A stretch of DNA of 56,198 nucleotides from Aalborgiella sp963841045 (GCA_963841045.1 CAWJBD010000008.1:1-56198), one strand, 5' to 3'. Positions 16,893 to 26,988 are shown, counted from the stretch's first letter. Made by a program: numbers and translations. The notes: generated by a model from the sequence alone, not told the origin.

Positions 16893-19105
16893 TTAAATCA
16901 CCAACGGATCCACATCTACCGCCCAGCGGATGATGCCTTTGGCGGGTGTGCTGTGCAGCACGGTTTGCCATTGCTGCAAAAACTGTTGCAAAGCTTTGCG
17001 GGATGAGGACTCAATCAGCATTTGGGCGCGTTCGACATTGGCGATGCGTTGCATGCTCATGGGAACAGCACCGTAAACTGAAACCAGTTGCAGTACATCG
17101 TTTTGCGCGCCTTCGTCTGTTGTGGCTTGCGCCAAGATGGTTTCGCGTGCTGCGTTGAGAAAGGCTTGCGCGGCCTCTTGAGTGCGTGCCTCTGCACGTA
17201 CCAAGGCGCTGTAGCCAAAGGGTGACATCATGGCGGCTTCGCGGTCTTTGAGTTGGTCTTGTGCAAAACCTGCGAAATCGTGTTTTTTCAACGCCAAATA
17301 CAAAGGGTGTTGTGGGTGATGGGTTTGAATCCACATCTCGCTTTGCCCCCCTTGCGCTGCATCACGCCCTGCTCTGCCTGCTGCTTGCATCAGCAAGCTG
17401 AACAATCGTTCTGGTGCTCTGAAGTCGCTTGAAAACAAGGCTGCATCAGGGTTCACCGCTGCCACCAAGGTGATGTTGCGAAAATCGTGCCCCTTGGCAA
17501 TCATTTGTGTACCCACCAGCACATCAACTTCACCTGCATGAACCTCTGCCAACTGTTGTTGCAAAGCGCCTTTGAGTTTGGTGCTGTCCGCATCAATGCG
17601 GGCAATGCGCACTGCTTCACCATTGGGGCGTTTGACATCGCGTAGCAAATCAGCCAAGTGTTCTTCCAATTGCTCTGTGCCGCGACCGATAGGGGTGATG
17701 TCGGTATTGCCACATGCTGGGCAAGCGCGTGGCACACGTTCGGTAAAACCACAATGGTGACAGCGCAAAGTCCGGTCAATTTTGTGAAACACGCGGTAAG
17801 CGCTGCAATGCGGACATTCGCTTTTCCAGCCGCAATCGCCGCAGTGCAAAACGGGTGCATAGCCACGGCGGTTCAAAAATACCATGCTTTGTTCGCCACG
17901 CGTTATGCGTTCTGTAATGGCTGCCAACAATGGTGGCGACAAAACCGTTTTTTTCGGTTGGTGCGCCATGTTCACCAGCACCACTTTGGGTAACGCTACT
18001 GTCTACCCACTCGATCCAGCATCGTCAGTCGCCGGTAGCGCCCCTGTTTTTCATTTGCGGGTATATCTATCTGCGTAGTTGGTTTCACTGCTTGGCTGTG
18101 GTGCCAACTTTCAAACGACGGCGTGGCAGAGCCCAAGATGACTTTTGCATTTTCTAATTTGCCACGGTACACCGCCAAGTCACGCGCTGAGTAACGCGCA
18201 CCATCTTGGCTTTTGTAGCTGGGGTCGTGCTCCTCATCCACCACGATGAGTTTCAAATGTGGCATGGAGGCAAATATCGCCATGCGTGTGCCCAACACAA
18301 TGCGTGCCCTACCCTCATGCGCGGCCAACCAGCTTTTCAAACGCTGTGGGTTGGTCATGCCGCTGTGCATGGAGACAACCGCTTCGTCGCCAAACAGCGG
18401 GCAAAATCGTTCACGAACACGTTCTTCCAATTGCGGCGTTAAATTAATCTCAGGCACCATCATCAGCACTTGGGCTTCTGCGTCACTTTGCAAAACGGTG
18501 TTGGCGGCTTGCAAATAAACCTCGGTCTTGCCACTGCCGGTTGCGCCATAGAGCAAAAATGGCCCGTCATGCGATTCAATATCCGCCAATACCGCCACTT
18601 GCTGTTGCGTGAGCGTAAGGGATGCAGCAACATTTTCACTTATGTCTTTTACAGGAATGATTTCGCCTGTGATGCGGTCGATTGTGGTTTTGGACGTTTT
18701 GGATGGGGCAACTTGCCTTTTCAAGCGCCTTTGCATTTGCGTGGCATCCAAAGTGCGAAGCTGTGGTGGCAGCGCGGACAAAGCCACTTCACCCAATGAA
18801 CGCTGGTAATAATTGGCTGCAAATCCAATAAATTGGCGCCAAGTATCGGTCAAAGCCGTTAAACCCAAATCAGCTGAAATCGGTTTAATGTCAAGCTTTG
18901 TGCCATCACGATTCAACATCTCTGGTGGCGGTTCTTTGAGCACCTGCCACACCACACCCAATAATTCGCGCGATCCCAAAGTTACCCGTACCAATGCACC
19001 AGGCGCTAAAGCGACGGGGCTTTGGTATGTCAATGCCTGCGACAGCTTGCTGTGCACAGGTGTTTGCACCAAAATGGAGAGCCAATGAGTTTGCTTAAGT
19101 GGCAT
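16893..19105 (-). CDS. priA: Primosomal replication helicase PriA, frame-split
   Basis: PriA restarts stalled replication forks by unwinding DNA and loading DnaB. I start at 19105 (MPLKQTHWLSILVQTP). The DNA-binding domain occupies about 1-110. Walker A GATGSGKT is near 187-194 and DEEH near 289. After a frame change near 17985-18000 come the zinc-binding Cys clusters (CGDCGWKSECPHC, CHHCGF, CPACGN), GTQMIAKGHDF, and the AAGRAGR motif of helicase motif VI. The merged length of about 737 residues is normal. The break falls between DRVGRQ and VALPKVVLVNM, and inserting one G in CAGTAGCG would restore it, so a base-call error is likely. Confidence 0.9.
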
Positions 19106-19203
19106 GCGCTGAGTCAAACGAAAGTGCAATTAATATATTTTTCATACAGTCGCTTATTATCACAGGCTATATTTCGGTCTCAATCTGCGATACAGTATGA
19201 ATC

Positions 19204-19987
19204 ATGGTTAAAAAAGCACCGCGCCGCACGGCGGAACGAATTTTAGAAGTCACCTTGGACTTGTTCAATCGATTTGGCGAGCCCAATGTGTCCACCACAC
19301 TGATATCTGCTGAGCTGCGCATCAGCCCAGGTAATTTGTATTACCACTATCCCGCCAAAGATGAACTCATCAACGCACTGTTTGACCGCTATGAACGGGC
19401 GCTTAACGAACTGCTGCACGCTGGTGACAACGTGCGCAATGTGGAAGATGCTTGGTTTTTCATGCACAGTTTGTTTGAAATCATCTGGGAATACCGCTTT
19501 TTGTACCGCGATTTGAATGATTTGCTGAGCAAAAATCGACGACTTAGAAACACATTTTCAGTGGATTTTGAAAAACAAAACACAATCGATCAAAGCACTG
19601 CTTGACGGTATGAGCCGAGGTGGTGCAGTGCACATTGATTCGCGTGAAGTTGAAGCCACTGCCACCAGCATGGTGGTGGTATTGACATATTGGCTGAGTT
19701 TTGAATACGTGCGCGATCCGCGCCATGCTTTGGAAGCAGAGAATGCACAAGCCGCATTATTGCGTGGTGCTCACCATGTACTTCACTTGCTAGTGCCCTA
19801 TTTGGAAGCATCACAACGCGCACATTTGCTGGGTTTGGTTGATTCATACCGCAGTGCTGCATACAAAATATGGAAACCAAATGGCTTGAAGATTTCGTCA
19901 GCTTGGCAGAAACACGCAGTTTCAGCCGTTCTGCGCAACTGCGACACGTTACCCAACCCGCATTTTCACGCCGTATACAAGCATTAG
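19204..19987 (+). CDS. TetR family regulator, frame-split
   Basis: The N-terminus has a TetR helix-turn-helix (residues about 10-55, with NVSTTLISAELRISPGNLYY and HYPAKDELINALF). A frame change in the TTTT run near 19555-19560 joins RRLRNTF to QWILKNKTQSIKALLDG and the ligand-binding half. Relatives that I recall end near SYRSAAY (about 19868). The open frame here continues to 19987 and overlaps the LysR start by 118 bases, so a further indel near 19868 probably hides the true stop. Ligand and targets are unknown. It lies next to a LysR gene and the glutamate importer. Confidence 0.65.
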
Positions 19988-20800
19988 AAGCATGGGCTGG
20001 TACTGATTTGGTCGACCGCAGTTCCTACCCCACACGCCTGACTGCCGCTGGCGAAACGCTGTACGACCAATCATTAGAAATGTTGCGGGCTTTGCAAAGC
20101 ACACGTGCCATGCTGCGTGGACATACATCTGCAGGACAAGATGTGATTGAATTTGCTGTGCCGCATACGCTGGCTTTCACTTTTTTTCCAGCCTGGATGT
20201 CCGAGCTGCGTGACAACTTTGGGCCGATCAAAAGCCGATTGATTGCACAAAACGTGCACGATGCCGTGATGCGTTTGGCTGAAGGCAATTGCGATTTGTT
20301 GATTGCCTACCACCACCCATCGCAACCCTTTCAGTTGGATGCAGAGCGTTATGAAATGGTGAGTCTGGGTCAAGAAGTGATAGCACCTTACGTGAAACCA
20401 GATGCCGACGGAAAACCTTTGTTCACACTTACCCGGTAGTGCAGCCCGTCCACTACCCTATTTAGGTTATGCACCTGGCGCGTATTTGGGTATGGTGGTC
20501 GATTTGATATTGAAGGAATCAAAAACCGCCATTCACCTTGACAGAGTTTATGAGACCGACATGTCTGAAGGCCTCAAAGCGATGGCCATGGAGGGTCATG
20601 GCATCGCATTTTTACCCTATAGCGCTGTGAAGAATGAATTGCGCACCAAACGATTGGTGCCTGCTACACCACCCGAAATGAAAGATTTAACTTTGGCAAT
20701 GGACTTGCGTGCTTACCGCGAAAAACCGGTAAGCAATGAAGTGACCAAAGGGGCGGCGCAAGCCTTATGGGCTTATTTGGTTCAAAATAGAAAGGCCTGA
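19870..20800 (+). CDS. LysR family regulator, frame-split, upstream of gltIJKL
   Basis: The start at 19870 gives METKWLEDFVSLAETRSFSR, a LysR winged helix-turn-helix continuing with TQPAFSRRIQALEAW. The effector-binding domain follows, with a frame change near 20425-20435 that joins GKPLFTLP to GSAARPLPYLGYAPG. The merged length of about 309 residues is normal for LysR proteins. It is 169 bases upstream of gltI on the same strand and is probably its regulator. The family resembles HypT/YjiE-like or amino-acid-responsive LysRs; the ligand is not determinable from sequence. Confidence 0.75.
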
Positions 20801-20837
20801 TGCAAATAAATCATAATTTTTGAGACATTTGGCATCA

Positions 20838-20857
20838 TTGGCACGAAAATTGATTGC
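20838..20857 (+). promoter_or_regulatory. Candidate sigma-54-like promoter upstream of gltI
   Basis: TTGGCACG followed by four A and TTGATTGC lies about 115 bases before gltI. The GG at 20840-20841 is spaced exactly as in sigma-54 (-24/-12) promoters, but the -12 position reads GA in place of the almost invariant GC. Nitrogen-linked control of a glutamate importer would make sense; the mismatch keeps confidence low. Confidence 0.35.
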
Positions 20858-20906
20858 AAACCTAGGGTAATCCCGAAATCCCAAAACTCTACAATCACGT
20901 TGTGAA

Positions 20907-20945
20907 GGCTCTTTGGGAGCATTCCCCTTTTATTTTTTATCAACC
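20907..20945 (+). terminator. Weak hairpin with T-run between lysR and gltI
   Basis: GCTC/GAGC and GGGA/TCCC arms around 20907-20926 are followed by CTTTTATTTTTTAT. This could be a weak intrinsic terminator of the lysR transcript or a gltI leader attenuator. The stems are only four bases each. Confidence 0.3.
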
Positions 20946-20969
20946 ACTTTTTTTTGAAAGAATCAAGCC

Positions 20970-21869
20970 ATGAAAAAGCAACTCATTGCACTCGCAGTAC
21001 TGGCAGCCACAAGCAGCGCCGTATTCGCACAAGCCAACGATACATTGGCCAAAGTTAAAGCCTCTGGCAGCATCACCATGGGTGTACGCGATTCATCTGG
21101 CGCTTTGTCATACACATTGGGTGATGGCAAATACGCGGGCTACCATGTCGAAATCTGCCAAAACATCATTGCTGACATTTCTAAAGCAGTGGGTAAAAAA
21201 TTAGACATCAAATACACACCTGTGACATCACAAAACCGTATTCCATTGGTGCAAAACGGCACTGTGGACATTGAATGCGGTTCAACCACCAACAACGCAA
21301 CACGTCAAAAAGATGTGTCATTCGTTGTCACCACCTTTGTTGAAGAAGTTCGCATTGCAGTCAAAGCAAACAGCGGCATCACCAGCATTGCACAGTTAAA
21401 AGACAAAAACGTTGCAACGACAACTGGTACAACTTCAGTTCAATTGCTGCGTAAAAATGAACGCGCAGCGGGCATTGATTTCAAAGAAGTATTCGGCAAA
21501 GACCATGCTGACAGCTTCTTGTTGCTCGAATCTGGCCGCGCTGATGCGTTTGTGATGGACGGCTCTATTTTGGCCGGCAATATCGCAAACTCTAAAAACC
21601 CAGCTGATTTCAAAATTGTGGGTGAAGTGTTGAGCGTTGAGCCTATCGCCATCATGATTCGCAAAGATGACCCAGCGATGAAAAAAGCCGCTGACGATTC
21701 AGTCAAAGCCATGATCAAATCTGGCGCAATTGCGAAAATTTACGACAAATGGTTTGTACAACCTATTCCTCCGAAGAACTCCAAAATTGGTTTGCCAGCC
21801 AGCGAAGCGACCAAAGCAGCTTGGGCTACACCCAACGACAATCCAGTTGAGTCATACATGAAGAAATAA
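20970..21869 (+). CDS. gltI: Glutamate/aspartate ABC transporter substrate-binding protein
   Basis: A 299-residue periplasmic protein with a signal peptide (MKKQLIALAVLAATSSAVFA, cleaved after AFA near residue 20). The SBP_bac_3 fold follows, with GSITMGVRDSSGALSYTLGD and the binding-site stretches IECGSTTNN and TTGTTS typical of GltI/AatJ. It captures glutamate and aspartate and delivers them to GltJK. A GAAAG ribosome site lies about eight bases before the start. A hairpin terminator follows, which is usual where the binding protein is made in excess over the membrane components. Confidence 0.9.
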   Translation: MKKQLIALAVLAATSSAVFAQANDTLAKVKASGSITMGVRDSSGALSYTLGDGKYAGYHVEICQNIIADISKAVGKKLDIKYTPVTSQNRIPLVQNGTVDIECGSTTNNATRQKDVSFVVTTFVEEVRIAVKANSGITSIAQLKDKNVATTTGTTSVQLLRKNERAAGIDFKEVFGKDHADSFLLLESGRADAFVMDGSILAGNIANSKNPADFKIVGEVLSVEPIAIMIRKDDPAMKKAADDSVKAMIKSGAIAKIYDKWFVQPIPPKNSKIGLPASEATKAAWATPNDNPVESYMKK

Positions 21870-21920
21870 TTGAAGTCAATCTTCAATTCATGAATGCTTA
21901 GCATCCATAACTAGTCAATA

Positions 21921-21957
21921 CCCCGCCTAGGCACAGCTTTGGCGGGGTTTGTTTTTT
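21921..21957 (+). terminator. Partial intrinsic terminator between gltI and gltJ
   Basis: CCCCGCC (21921-21927) pairs with GGCGGGG (21941-21947) and is followed by TTTGTTTTTT. Its place inside the importer operon suggests that it reduces read-through, so that gltI is expressed more than gltJKL. Confidence 0.7.
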
Positions 21958-21969
21958 GAAAGCGGATTT

Positions 21970-22693
21970 ATGTTTTTAGACTGGAAAGTTTTTTTAACCG
22001 ATGATGGCGGTGGACGCACATACTTGGAATGGATGATTCAATCTTGGGGTTGGACATTGTCGGTTGCAGGTTGTGCCTATATTGTTGCCATGATTTTTGG
22101 TGTCAGCATTGGCACGATCCGCACCTTGCCCAACAGCCCTTGGTTGGTGCGTTTGGGCAATGCTTGGGTTGAATTGTTTCGCAACATCCCATTGTTGGTG
22201 CAGATTTTCTTGTGGTATTTTGTTGTGCCCAAAGTAATCCCGGCACTGCAGCAAGTACCTGGTTTTTTATTGGTGGTGATAGCGCTGGGCTTTTTTACTT
22301 CGGCACGTATTGCAGAACAAGTTCGCGCCGGGATCCAATCGTTACCTAAAGGTCAACGCTACGCCGCCAGTGCCATGGGATTTACCACTTGGCAATCTTA
22401 TCGCTACGTGCTTTTACCCATGTGCTTTCGTATCATCATGCCGCCACTGACTTCAGAGACCATGAACATGCTGAAGAATTCGTCAGTGGCGTTTGCTGTA
22501 TCAGTTGCTGAACTCACATGGTTTTACACCCAAGCGGCTGAGGAAACGTCCAAAGGCATTGAAATTTTCTTAGGTGTGACAGCTACTGTATGTCATATCG
22601 GCATTTGCAGTGAACCGCATCATGGCGTTTATAGAAAAGAAAATTCAAATCCCTGGCTTCATTGTCGCTGGTGGCACGGGCGGGGGGCATTGA
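21970..22693 (+). CDS. gltJ: Glutamate/aspartate ABC permease GltJ, frame-split near end
   Basis: A polar amino acid permease of the HisMQ type. The start ATG 21970 (MFLDWKVFLTDDGG) is chosen over an upstream TTG. Several membrane spans surround the inner-membrane EAA-like loop EQVRAGIQSLPKGQ. A frame change near 22575-22590 joins EIFLGVTA to YVISAFAVNRIMAFIEKK and the end at 22693. The merged length is about 241 residues. It pairs with GltK, which starts one base after this stop (TGACATG). Confidence 0.85.
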
Positions 22694-22694
22694 C

Positions 22695-23363
22695 ATGGGC
22701 GGTTTAGATTTATCCTTTGTCAATTGGGACATCATTTCCAAATTCGTCGTCAATGGCTTTTGGTTCAGCGTGCAACTCACCATCATCGCTACATTAGGCG
22801 GTATCGCTTTTGGCACAGTCTTGGCTTTGATGCGCTTGTCTGGAAAAAAGATTTTGATGTTGCCCGCAACCATTTATGTCAATGGCATGCGTTCCATTCC
22901 ATTGGTCATGGTGATTTTGGGCTTCTTTTTGCTCGTGCCTTTCATGATAGGCAGACCCATTGGCGCAGAGCTTTCTGCCATCATCACCTTTGTGGCTTTT
23001 GAAGCGGCTTACTTCAGCGAGATCATGCGAGCGGGTATTCAGTCGATTCCGCGTGGTCAAGTGCATGCGGGACAAGCAGTCGGTATGACATACAGCCAAA
23101 ACATGCGTCTGATTGTGTTGCCACAAGCTTTTCGCAACATGTTGCCGATATTGCTGACACAAACCATTATTTTGTTCCAAGACACATCTTTGGTTTATGC
23201 CATCGGTGCATATGATTTGCTCAAAGGTTTCACCACCGCTGGCAAAATTTATGGCCGTCCAGAAGAAGCGTATATCTTGGCAGCGATTGTTTATTTTGTG
23301 ATTTGTTATGCCTTGTCATACTTGGTCAAAAAATTGCAAGCCAAAATTGCCATCATTCGCTAA
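22695..23363 (+). CDS. gltK: Glutamate/aspartate ABC permease GltK
   Basis: A 222-residue permease with about five membrane spans. The start ATG 22695 lies one base after the gltJ stop; a longer frame begins inside gltJ and is not used. The EAA loop reads EIMRAGIQSIPRGQVHAGQA, which contacts the ATPase GltL. It forms the heterodimeric channel with GltJ for glutamate/aspartate uptake. Confidence 0.9.
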   Translation: MGGLDLSFVNWDIISKFVVNGFWFSVQLTIIATLGGIAFGTVLALMRLSGKKILMLPATIYVNGMRSIPLVMVILGFFLLVPFMIGRPIGAELSAIITFVAFEAAYFSEIMRAGIQSIPRGQVHAGQAVGMTYSQNMRLIVLPQAFRNMLPILLTQTIILFQDTSLVYAIGAYDLLKGFTTAGKIYGRPEEAYILAAIVYFVICYALSYLVKKLQAKIAIIR

Positions 23364-23406
23364 ACAAGCCATACAAACAAAAGATTATTGAATATCGGAG
23401 AAGAAC

Positions 23407-24144
23407 ATGATTGAACTCAAAAACGTTTCTAAATGGTACGGCGCTGTTCAGGTATTGAACGACTGCAGCACCAATATCAAAAAAGGCGAAGTCGTCGTTA
23501 TTTGCGGCCCATCAGGCTCTGGCAAATCAACTTTGATCAAAACCATCAACGCTTTAGAACCTTTCCAAAAAGGTGAAATCTATGTCGATGGTTTGGCCGT
23601 GCACGACCCCAAAACAGACCTTCCCAAACTGCGCAGCCGCGTTGGCATGGTATTTCAAAATTTTGAATTGTTTCCACATTTCAGCGTGACAGAGAATTTG
23701 ACCATTGCCCAAATCAAAGTGCTGGGTCGCAGCCCTGATGAAGCCAAGAAATTGGGGCTGAAATACTTAGACCGTGTCGGTTTGACGGCGCACAAAGACA
23801 AGTTTCCAGGTCAGCTCTCAGGTGGTCAGCAACAACGAGTGGCCATTGCACGCGCTTTGAGCATGAACCCGATCGCCATGTTGTTTGATGAGCCTACTTC
23901 AGCGCTAGACCCTGAAATGGTGGGCGAAGTGTTGGATGTGATGATGGGTTTGGCCAACGAAGGCATGACCATGATGTGTGTGACGCACGAAATGGGCTTT
24001 GCCAAAAAAGTGGGCAGTCGTGTGATATTCATGGATGTGGGCGGCAAGATATTGGAAGATTGCACCAAAGACGAGTTCTTTGGTCACCCAGAAAATCGCC
24101 AACCACGAACCAAAGATTTCTTAAACAAAATCTTGGCGCATTGA
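23407..24144 (+). CDS. gltL: Glutamate/aspartate ABC ATPase GltL
   Basis: A 245-residue ATPase with Walker A GPSGSGKS near 32-39, signature LSGGQQQRVAIARAL, Walker B MLFDEPTSALDPE, and a switch His in THEMGFA. It is the energy-coupling subunit of the importer encoded by gltIJK. A GGAGAAG ribosome site precedes the ATG. It is the last gene of the operon, followed by a strong terminator. Confidence 0.92.
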   Translation: MIELKNVSKWYGAVQVLNDCSTNIKKGEVVVICGPSGSGKSTLIKTINALEPFQKGEIYVDGLAVHDPKTDLPKLRSRVGMVFQNFELFPHFSVTENLTIAQIKVLGRSPDEAKKLGLKYLDRVGLTAHKDKFPGQLSGGQQQRVAIARALSMNPIAMLFDEPTSALDPEMVGEVLDVMMGLANEGMTMMCVTHEMGFAKKVGSRVIFMDVGGKILEDCTKDEFFGHPENRQPRTKDFLNKILAH

Positions 24145-24162
24145 TTATTCGTTCATCAATGC

Positions 24163-24190
24163 AAAGGACACCTCAGGGTGTCCTTTTTTT
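24163..24190 (+). terminator. Intrinsic terminator after gltL
   Basis: AAAGGACACC (24163-24172) pairs perfectly with GGTGTCCTTT (24177-24186) around a four-base loop, with a T-run overlapping and following the stem. It ends only 16 bases before the pyrC start. Confidence 0.85.
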
Positions 24191-24205
24191 GTGGACAATA
24201 GAGGT

Positions 24206-25243
24206 ATGAATACGCCAAAAACAATCACCATCACCCGACCAGACGACTGGCATTTGCACGTGCGCGATGGCGATGCGCTCAAAACCGTTGTGCCACACAC
24301 CGCCGCCCAGTTTGGCCGCGCCATCATCATGCCCAATCTGCGCCCGCCAGTGACGACTGCAGCCCAAGCCTTGGCCTATAAAGACCGTATCCTTAGCGCT
24401 GTGCCATCTGGCATGCATTTTGAGCCATTGATGACTTTGTACCTCACCGACAACTTGCCGGCAGACGAGATCAAACGCGCCAAAGACGCAGGAGTTGTCG
24501 CAGTAAAACTCTACCCCGCAGGCGCAACCACCAACAGCGATGCAGGCGTAACCGATATTCGCAAAACCTACAAAACACTGGAAGCCATGCAACGCGAGGG
24601 TTTGTTGCTTTTGGTGCATGGTGAGGTCACCTCACCCGACATCGATTTGTTTGACCGCGAAGCCGTTTTCATTGACACTCAATTAAAACCTTTGCGCAAA
24701 GACTTCCCTGAGCTCAAAATTGTTTTTGAGCACATCACTACACAAGAGGCTGCGCACTATGTGCGCGATGCCGATCGGTTCACTGCTGCCACCATCACGG
24801 CACACCATTTGCTGTACAACCGCAATGCCATCTTCATGGGTGGCATTCGCCCGCATTACTACTGCTTGCCGGTTCTGAAACGCGAAAAACACCGTTTGGC
24901 TTTGGTACAAGCTGCCACCAGTGGTCATGCGAAATTCTTCCTTGGCACCGACAGTGCGCCCCACCCTGCACACCTGAAAGAAAATGCCACAGGCTGTGCG
25001 GGTTGCTATACCTCACACGCGGCGTTGGAAATGTATGCTGAAGTTTTTGACCAAGCCAATGCATTAGGCAATTTCGAGGCATTCGCCAGCTTCAATGGCG
25101 CCGATTTTTATGGTTTACCACGCAATCAAGGCACTGTGACATTGAAACAAGAAAGCTGGACGCCTACCGACAGTTTCACATTTGGCGAGGCTGAACTCAA
25201 ACCTTTGCGTGCGGGCGAGCAACTTTTGTGGCGCATGGTTTAG
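24206..25243 (+). CDS. pyrC: Dihydroorotase
   Basis: A 345-residue type II dihydroorotase that interconverts carbamoyl aspartate and dihydroorotate in pyrimidine synthesis. The zinc-binding HLHVR lies near residues 16-20, the carbamylated Lys is in VAVKLYPAG, and later metal or substrate His are in LVHGEV, EHITT and GTDSAPH. I chose ATG 24206 (MNTPKTITITRPDDWHLH) because the longer frame begins inside the terminator. The leader between the terminator and the ATG is very short, so its promoter must lie within or upstream of the terminator. Its end overlaps the DUF3025 start by 16 bases. Confidence 0.92.
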   Translation: MNTPKTITITRPDDWHLHVRDGDALKTVVPHTAAQFGRAIIMPNLRPPVTTAAQALAYKDRILSAVPSGMHFEPLMTLYLTDNLPADEIKRAKDAGVVAVKLYPAGATTNSDAGVTDIRKTYKTLEAMQREGLLLLVHGEVTSPDIDLFDREAVFIDTQLKPLRKDFPELKIVFEHITTQEAAHYVRDADRFTAATITAHHLLYNRNAIFMGGIRPHYYCLPVLKREKHRLALVQAATSGHAKFFLGTDSAPHPAHLKENATGCAGCYTSHAALEMYAEVFDQANALGNFEAFASFNGADFYGLPRNQGTVTLKQESWTPTDSFTFGEAELKPLRAGEQLLWRMV

Positions 25244-26035
25244 AGAATATCGATTGGCAAGCGCCGTGGCTGGCGCATTTGCGCGAACGGGGTGAGGCTG
25301 CTGCCAATGGCATTGATGAAAGTACGGATGTATACAGCGTGCTCAATGATTTGGTTGAGCACAATGCACAAACCAAGACGGCTGTTAAGTTTGTTCCACA
25401 AGACGATTTACCAATTGGCACGCCGTATGAGAGTTGCATTTTTGACTTGAAGCAATGCCCTACGCGCAACAATTTGCACGATTTCTTTAACGGTTTGTGC
25501 TGGCTGCATTTCCCCAAAATCAAAGCGCGACTGAACCAGTTGCACGCTCAAGAAATCAAACAAAGTGGCTCTGCTACACAACGCGGAAAAGTTCGCGATG
25601 CTTTGACCTTGCTGGATGAGAATGGCGCATTTTTAATTGCACCCGAACCGCTTTGGCAAGCGCTGTTGCGCAAAGATTGGCACCAACTTTTCATCACTTT
25701 ACGCCCCCTGTGGCAAGACGCCAAATTGGTCTTATTTGGGCATGCTTTGATGGAAAAATTGGTCACACCACGCAAACCGATTACAGCCCATGTTTACATC
25801 ATCGATACTCCTAATTTAATAGCAAACTATCCAAACAATACGCCGGATAAAGGTACTTTTTTATCATATTTAGACGAAATAATCGCGGCAGATCATGTCT
25901 GCCGAAAAATTCGCTGCCAAACCATTTGCGCCTTTGCCTGTCATGGGCGTACCTGGTTGGTGCTCATCTAACGAAAACCCCGACTTTTACACCGATTCCC
26001 AAGTTTTTCGTAGGCCATCTTCATATTGCGCTTGA
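25228..26035 (+). CDS. DUF3025 family protein with embedded repeat, frame-split
   Basis: A GTG start at 25228 overlaps the end of pyrC. The body has the DUF3025 hallmark LHDFFNGLCWLHFPKIKARL (about residues 84-103). At about residues 195-208 the protein is encoded by repeat copy R4. A frame change near 25880-25894 then joins to MSAEKFAAKPFAPLPVMGVP and the end at 26035, restoring the usual C-terminal KPFAPLP...VPGW pattern. The merged length is about 268 residues. DUF3025 function is unknown. The overlap with pyrC implies co-transcription. Confidence 0.7.
25811..25850 (-). repeat. Repeat family copy R4 inside the DUF3025 gene
   Basis: Minus-strand copy with TTTAATAGCAAACTAT and AACAATACGCCGGATA. 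It is read in frame as LIANYPNNTPDK within the DUF3025 protein, in the same frame as copy R6 in LdcA. Confidence 0.75.
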
Positions 26036-26057
26036 TTTTTCGCTGATTGCCCCTATT
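26031..26057 (+). promoter_or_regulatory. Candidate sigma-32 heat-shock promoter for htpX
   Basis: CTTGATT (26031-26037), a 12-base spacer and CCCCTATT (26050-26057) resemble the sigma-32 consensus CTTGAAA / CCCCATNT. The site lies 60 bases before htpX, a heat-shock gene in Escherichia coli, and overlaps the DUF3025 stop. Confidence 0.45.
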
Positions 26058-26115
26058 ATTCGCGTCAATGCTTTTAGCGAGGTCGCCAAAAGCAGAATTT
26101 TGCAAAGGGATTTCC

Positions 26116-26985
26116 ATGAAACGCATTATGTTATTTGTCTTAACCAACCTTGCTGTGATGGTGGTTTTGGGCTTGGTCACCAGCCTTTTTGGTCTAAATC
26201 GTTACATCGGTGCCAACGGCGTGCAAGTAGGCACATTAATGGGTTATTCATTGGTGATCGGCTTTACCGGCGCGATCATTTCGTTGTTGATGTCTAAAAG
26301 TATCGCCAAGTGGAGCCAAGGTGTACGCATCATCAACGAGCCACAAAGCGCTGATGAAGCATGGATTGTCCAAACCGTGCGTCAATTTGCTGATAAAGCG
26401 GGTATTGGTATGCCTGAGGTTGGCATTTATGAGGGTGAACCCAATGCGTTTGCAACGGGTGCATTCAAAAATTCAGCGCTGGTAGCTGTCTCTACAGGTT
26501 TGCTGCAAGGAATGACCAAAGAAGAAGTGGAAGCCGTGATTGGGCACGAAATTGCGCACGTTGCCAATGGCGATATGGTGACCATGACCTTGATTCAAGG
26601 TGTGATGAACACTTTTGTGGTTTTCATGAGCCGATTGATAGGGTCATTGATTGACGGTGCAATGCGCAAAGGCGATTCATCCGGTCCAGGCATTGGTTAC
26701 ATGGTGACGACCATGGTGTTGGACTTGGTGTTTGGTTTCTTGGCCAGCATTGTGGTGGCATGGTTCAGTCGCCATCGCGAGTTTCGTGCAGACGCTGGCG
26801 CTGCCAAGCTCATGGGGCAACCCCAGTCCATGATTCACGCTTTGCAACGTTTGGGTGGCATGACACCAGGCGAATTGCCCAAAAGCATGGCGGCGATGGG
26901 CATTGGTGGCAGCATGGGCAAGTTGTTCAGCACCCACCCACCTATGGAAGAACGCATTGCAGCCTTGCAAAGCGGTCAGCACTGA
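26116..26985 (+). CDS. htpX: Membrane zinc metalloprotease HtpX
   Basis: A 289-residue inner-membrane M48 protease that degrades misfolded membrane proteins. Two N-terminal spans (about 5-25 and 40-60) are followed by the catalytic HEIAH motif (His144, Glu145, His148), two more spans, and the third zinc ligand in FRADAGAAKL. It ends with the conserved STHPP region. The start ATG 26116 has an AAAGGGA ribosome site. Length and layout are standard. Confidence 0.93.
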   Translation: MKRIMLFVLTNLAVMVVLGLVTSLFGLNRYIGANGVQVGTLMGYSLVIGFTGAIISLLMSKSIAKWSQGVRIINEPQSADEAWIVQTVRQFADKAGIGMPEVGIYEGEPNAFATGAFKNSALVAVSTGLLQGMTKEEVEAVIGHEIAHVANGDMVTMTLIQGVMNTFVVFMSRLIGSLIDGAMRKGDSSGPGIGYMVTTMVLDLVFGFLASIVVAWFSRHREFRADAGAAKLMGQPQSMIHALQRLGGMTPGELPKSMAAMGIGGSMGKLFSTHPPMEERIAALQSGQH

Positions 26986-26988
26986 AAA

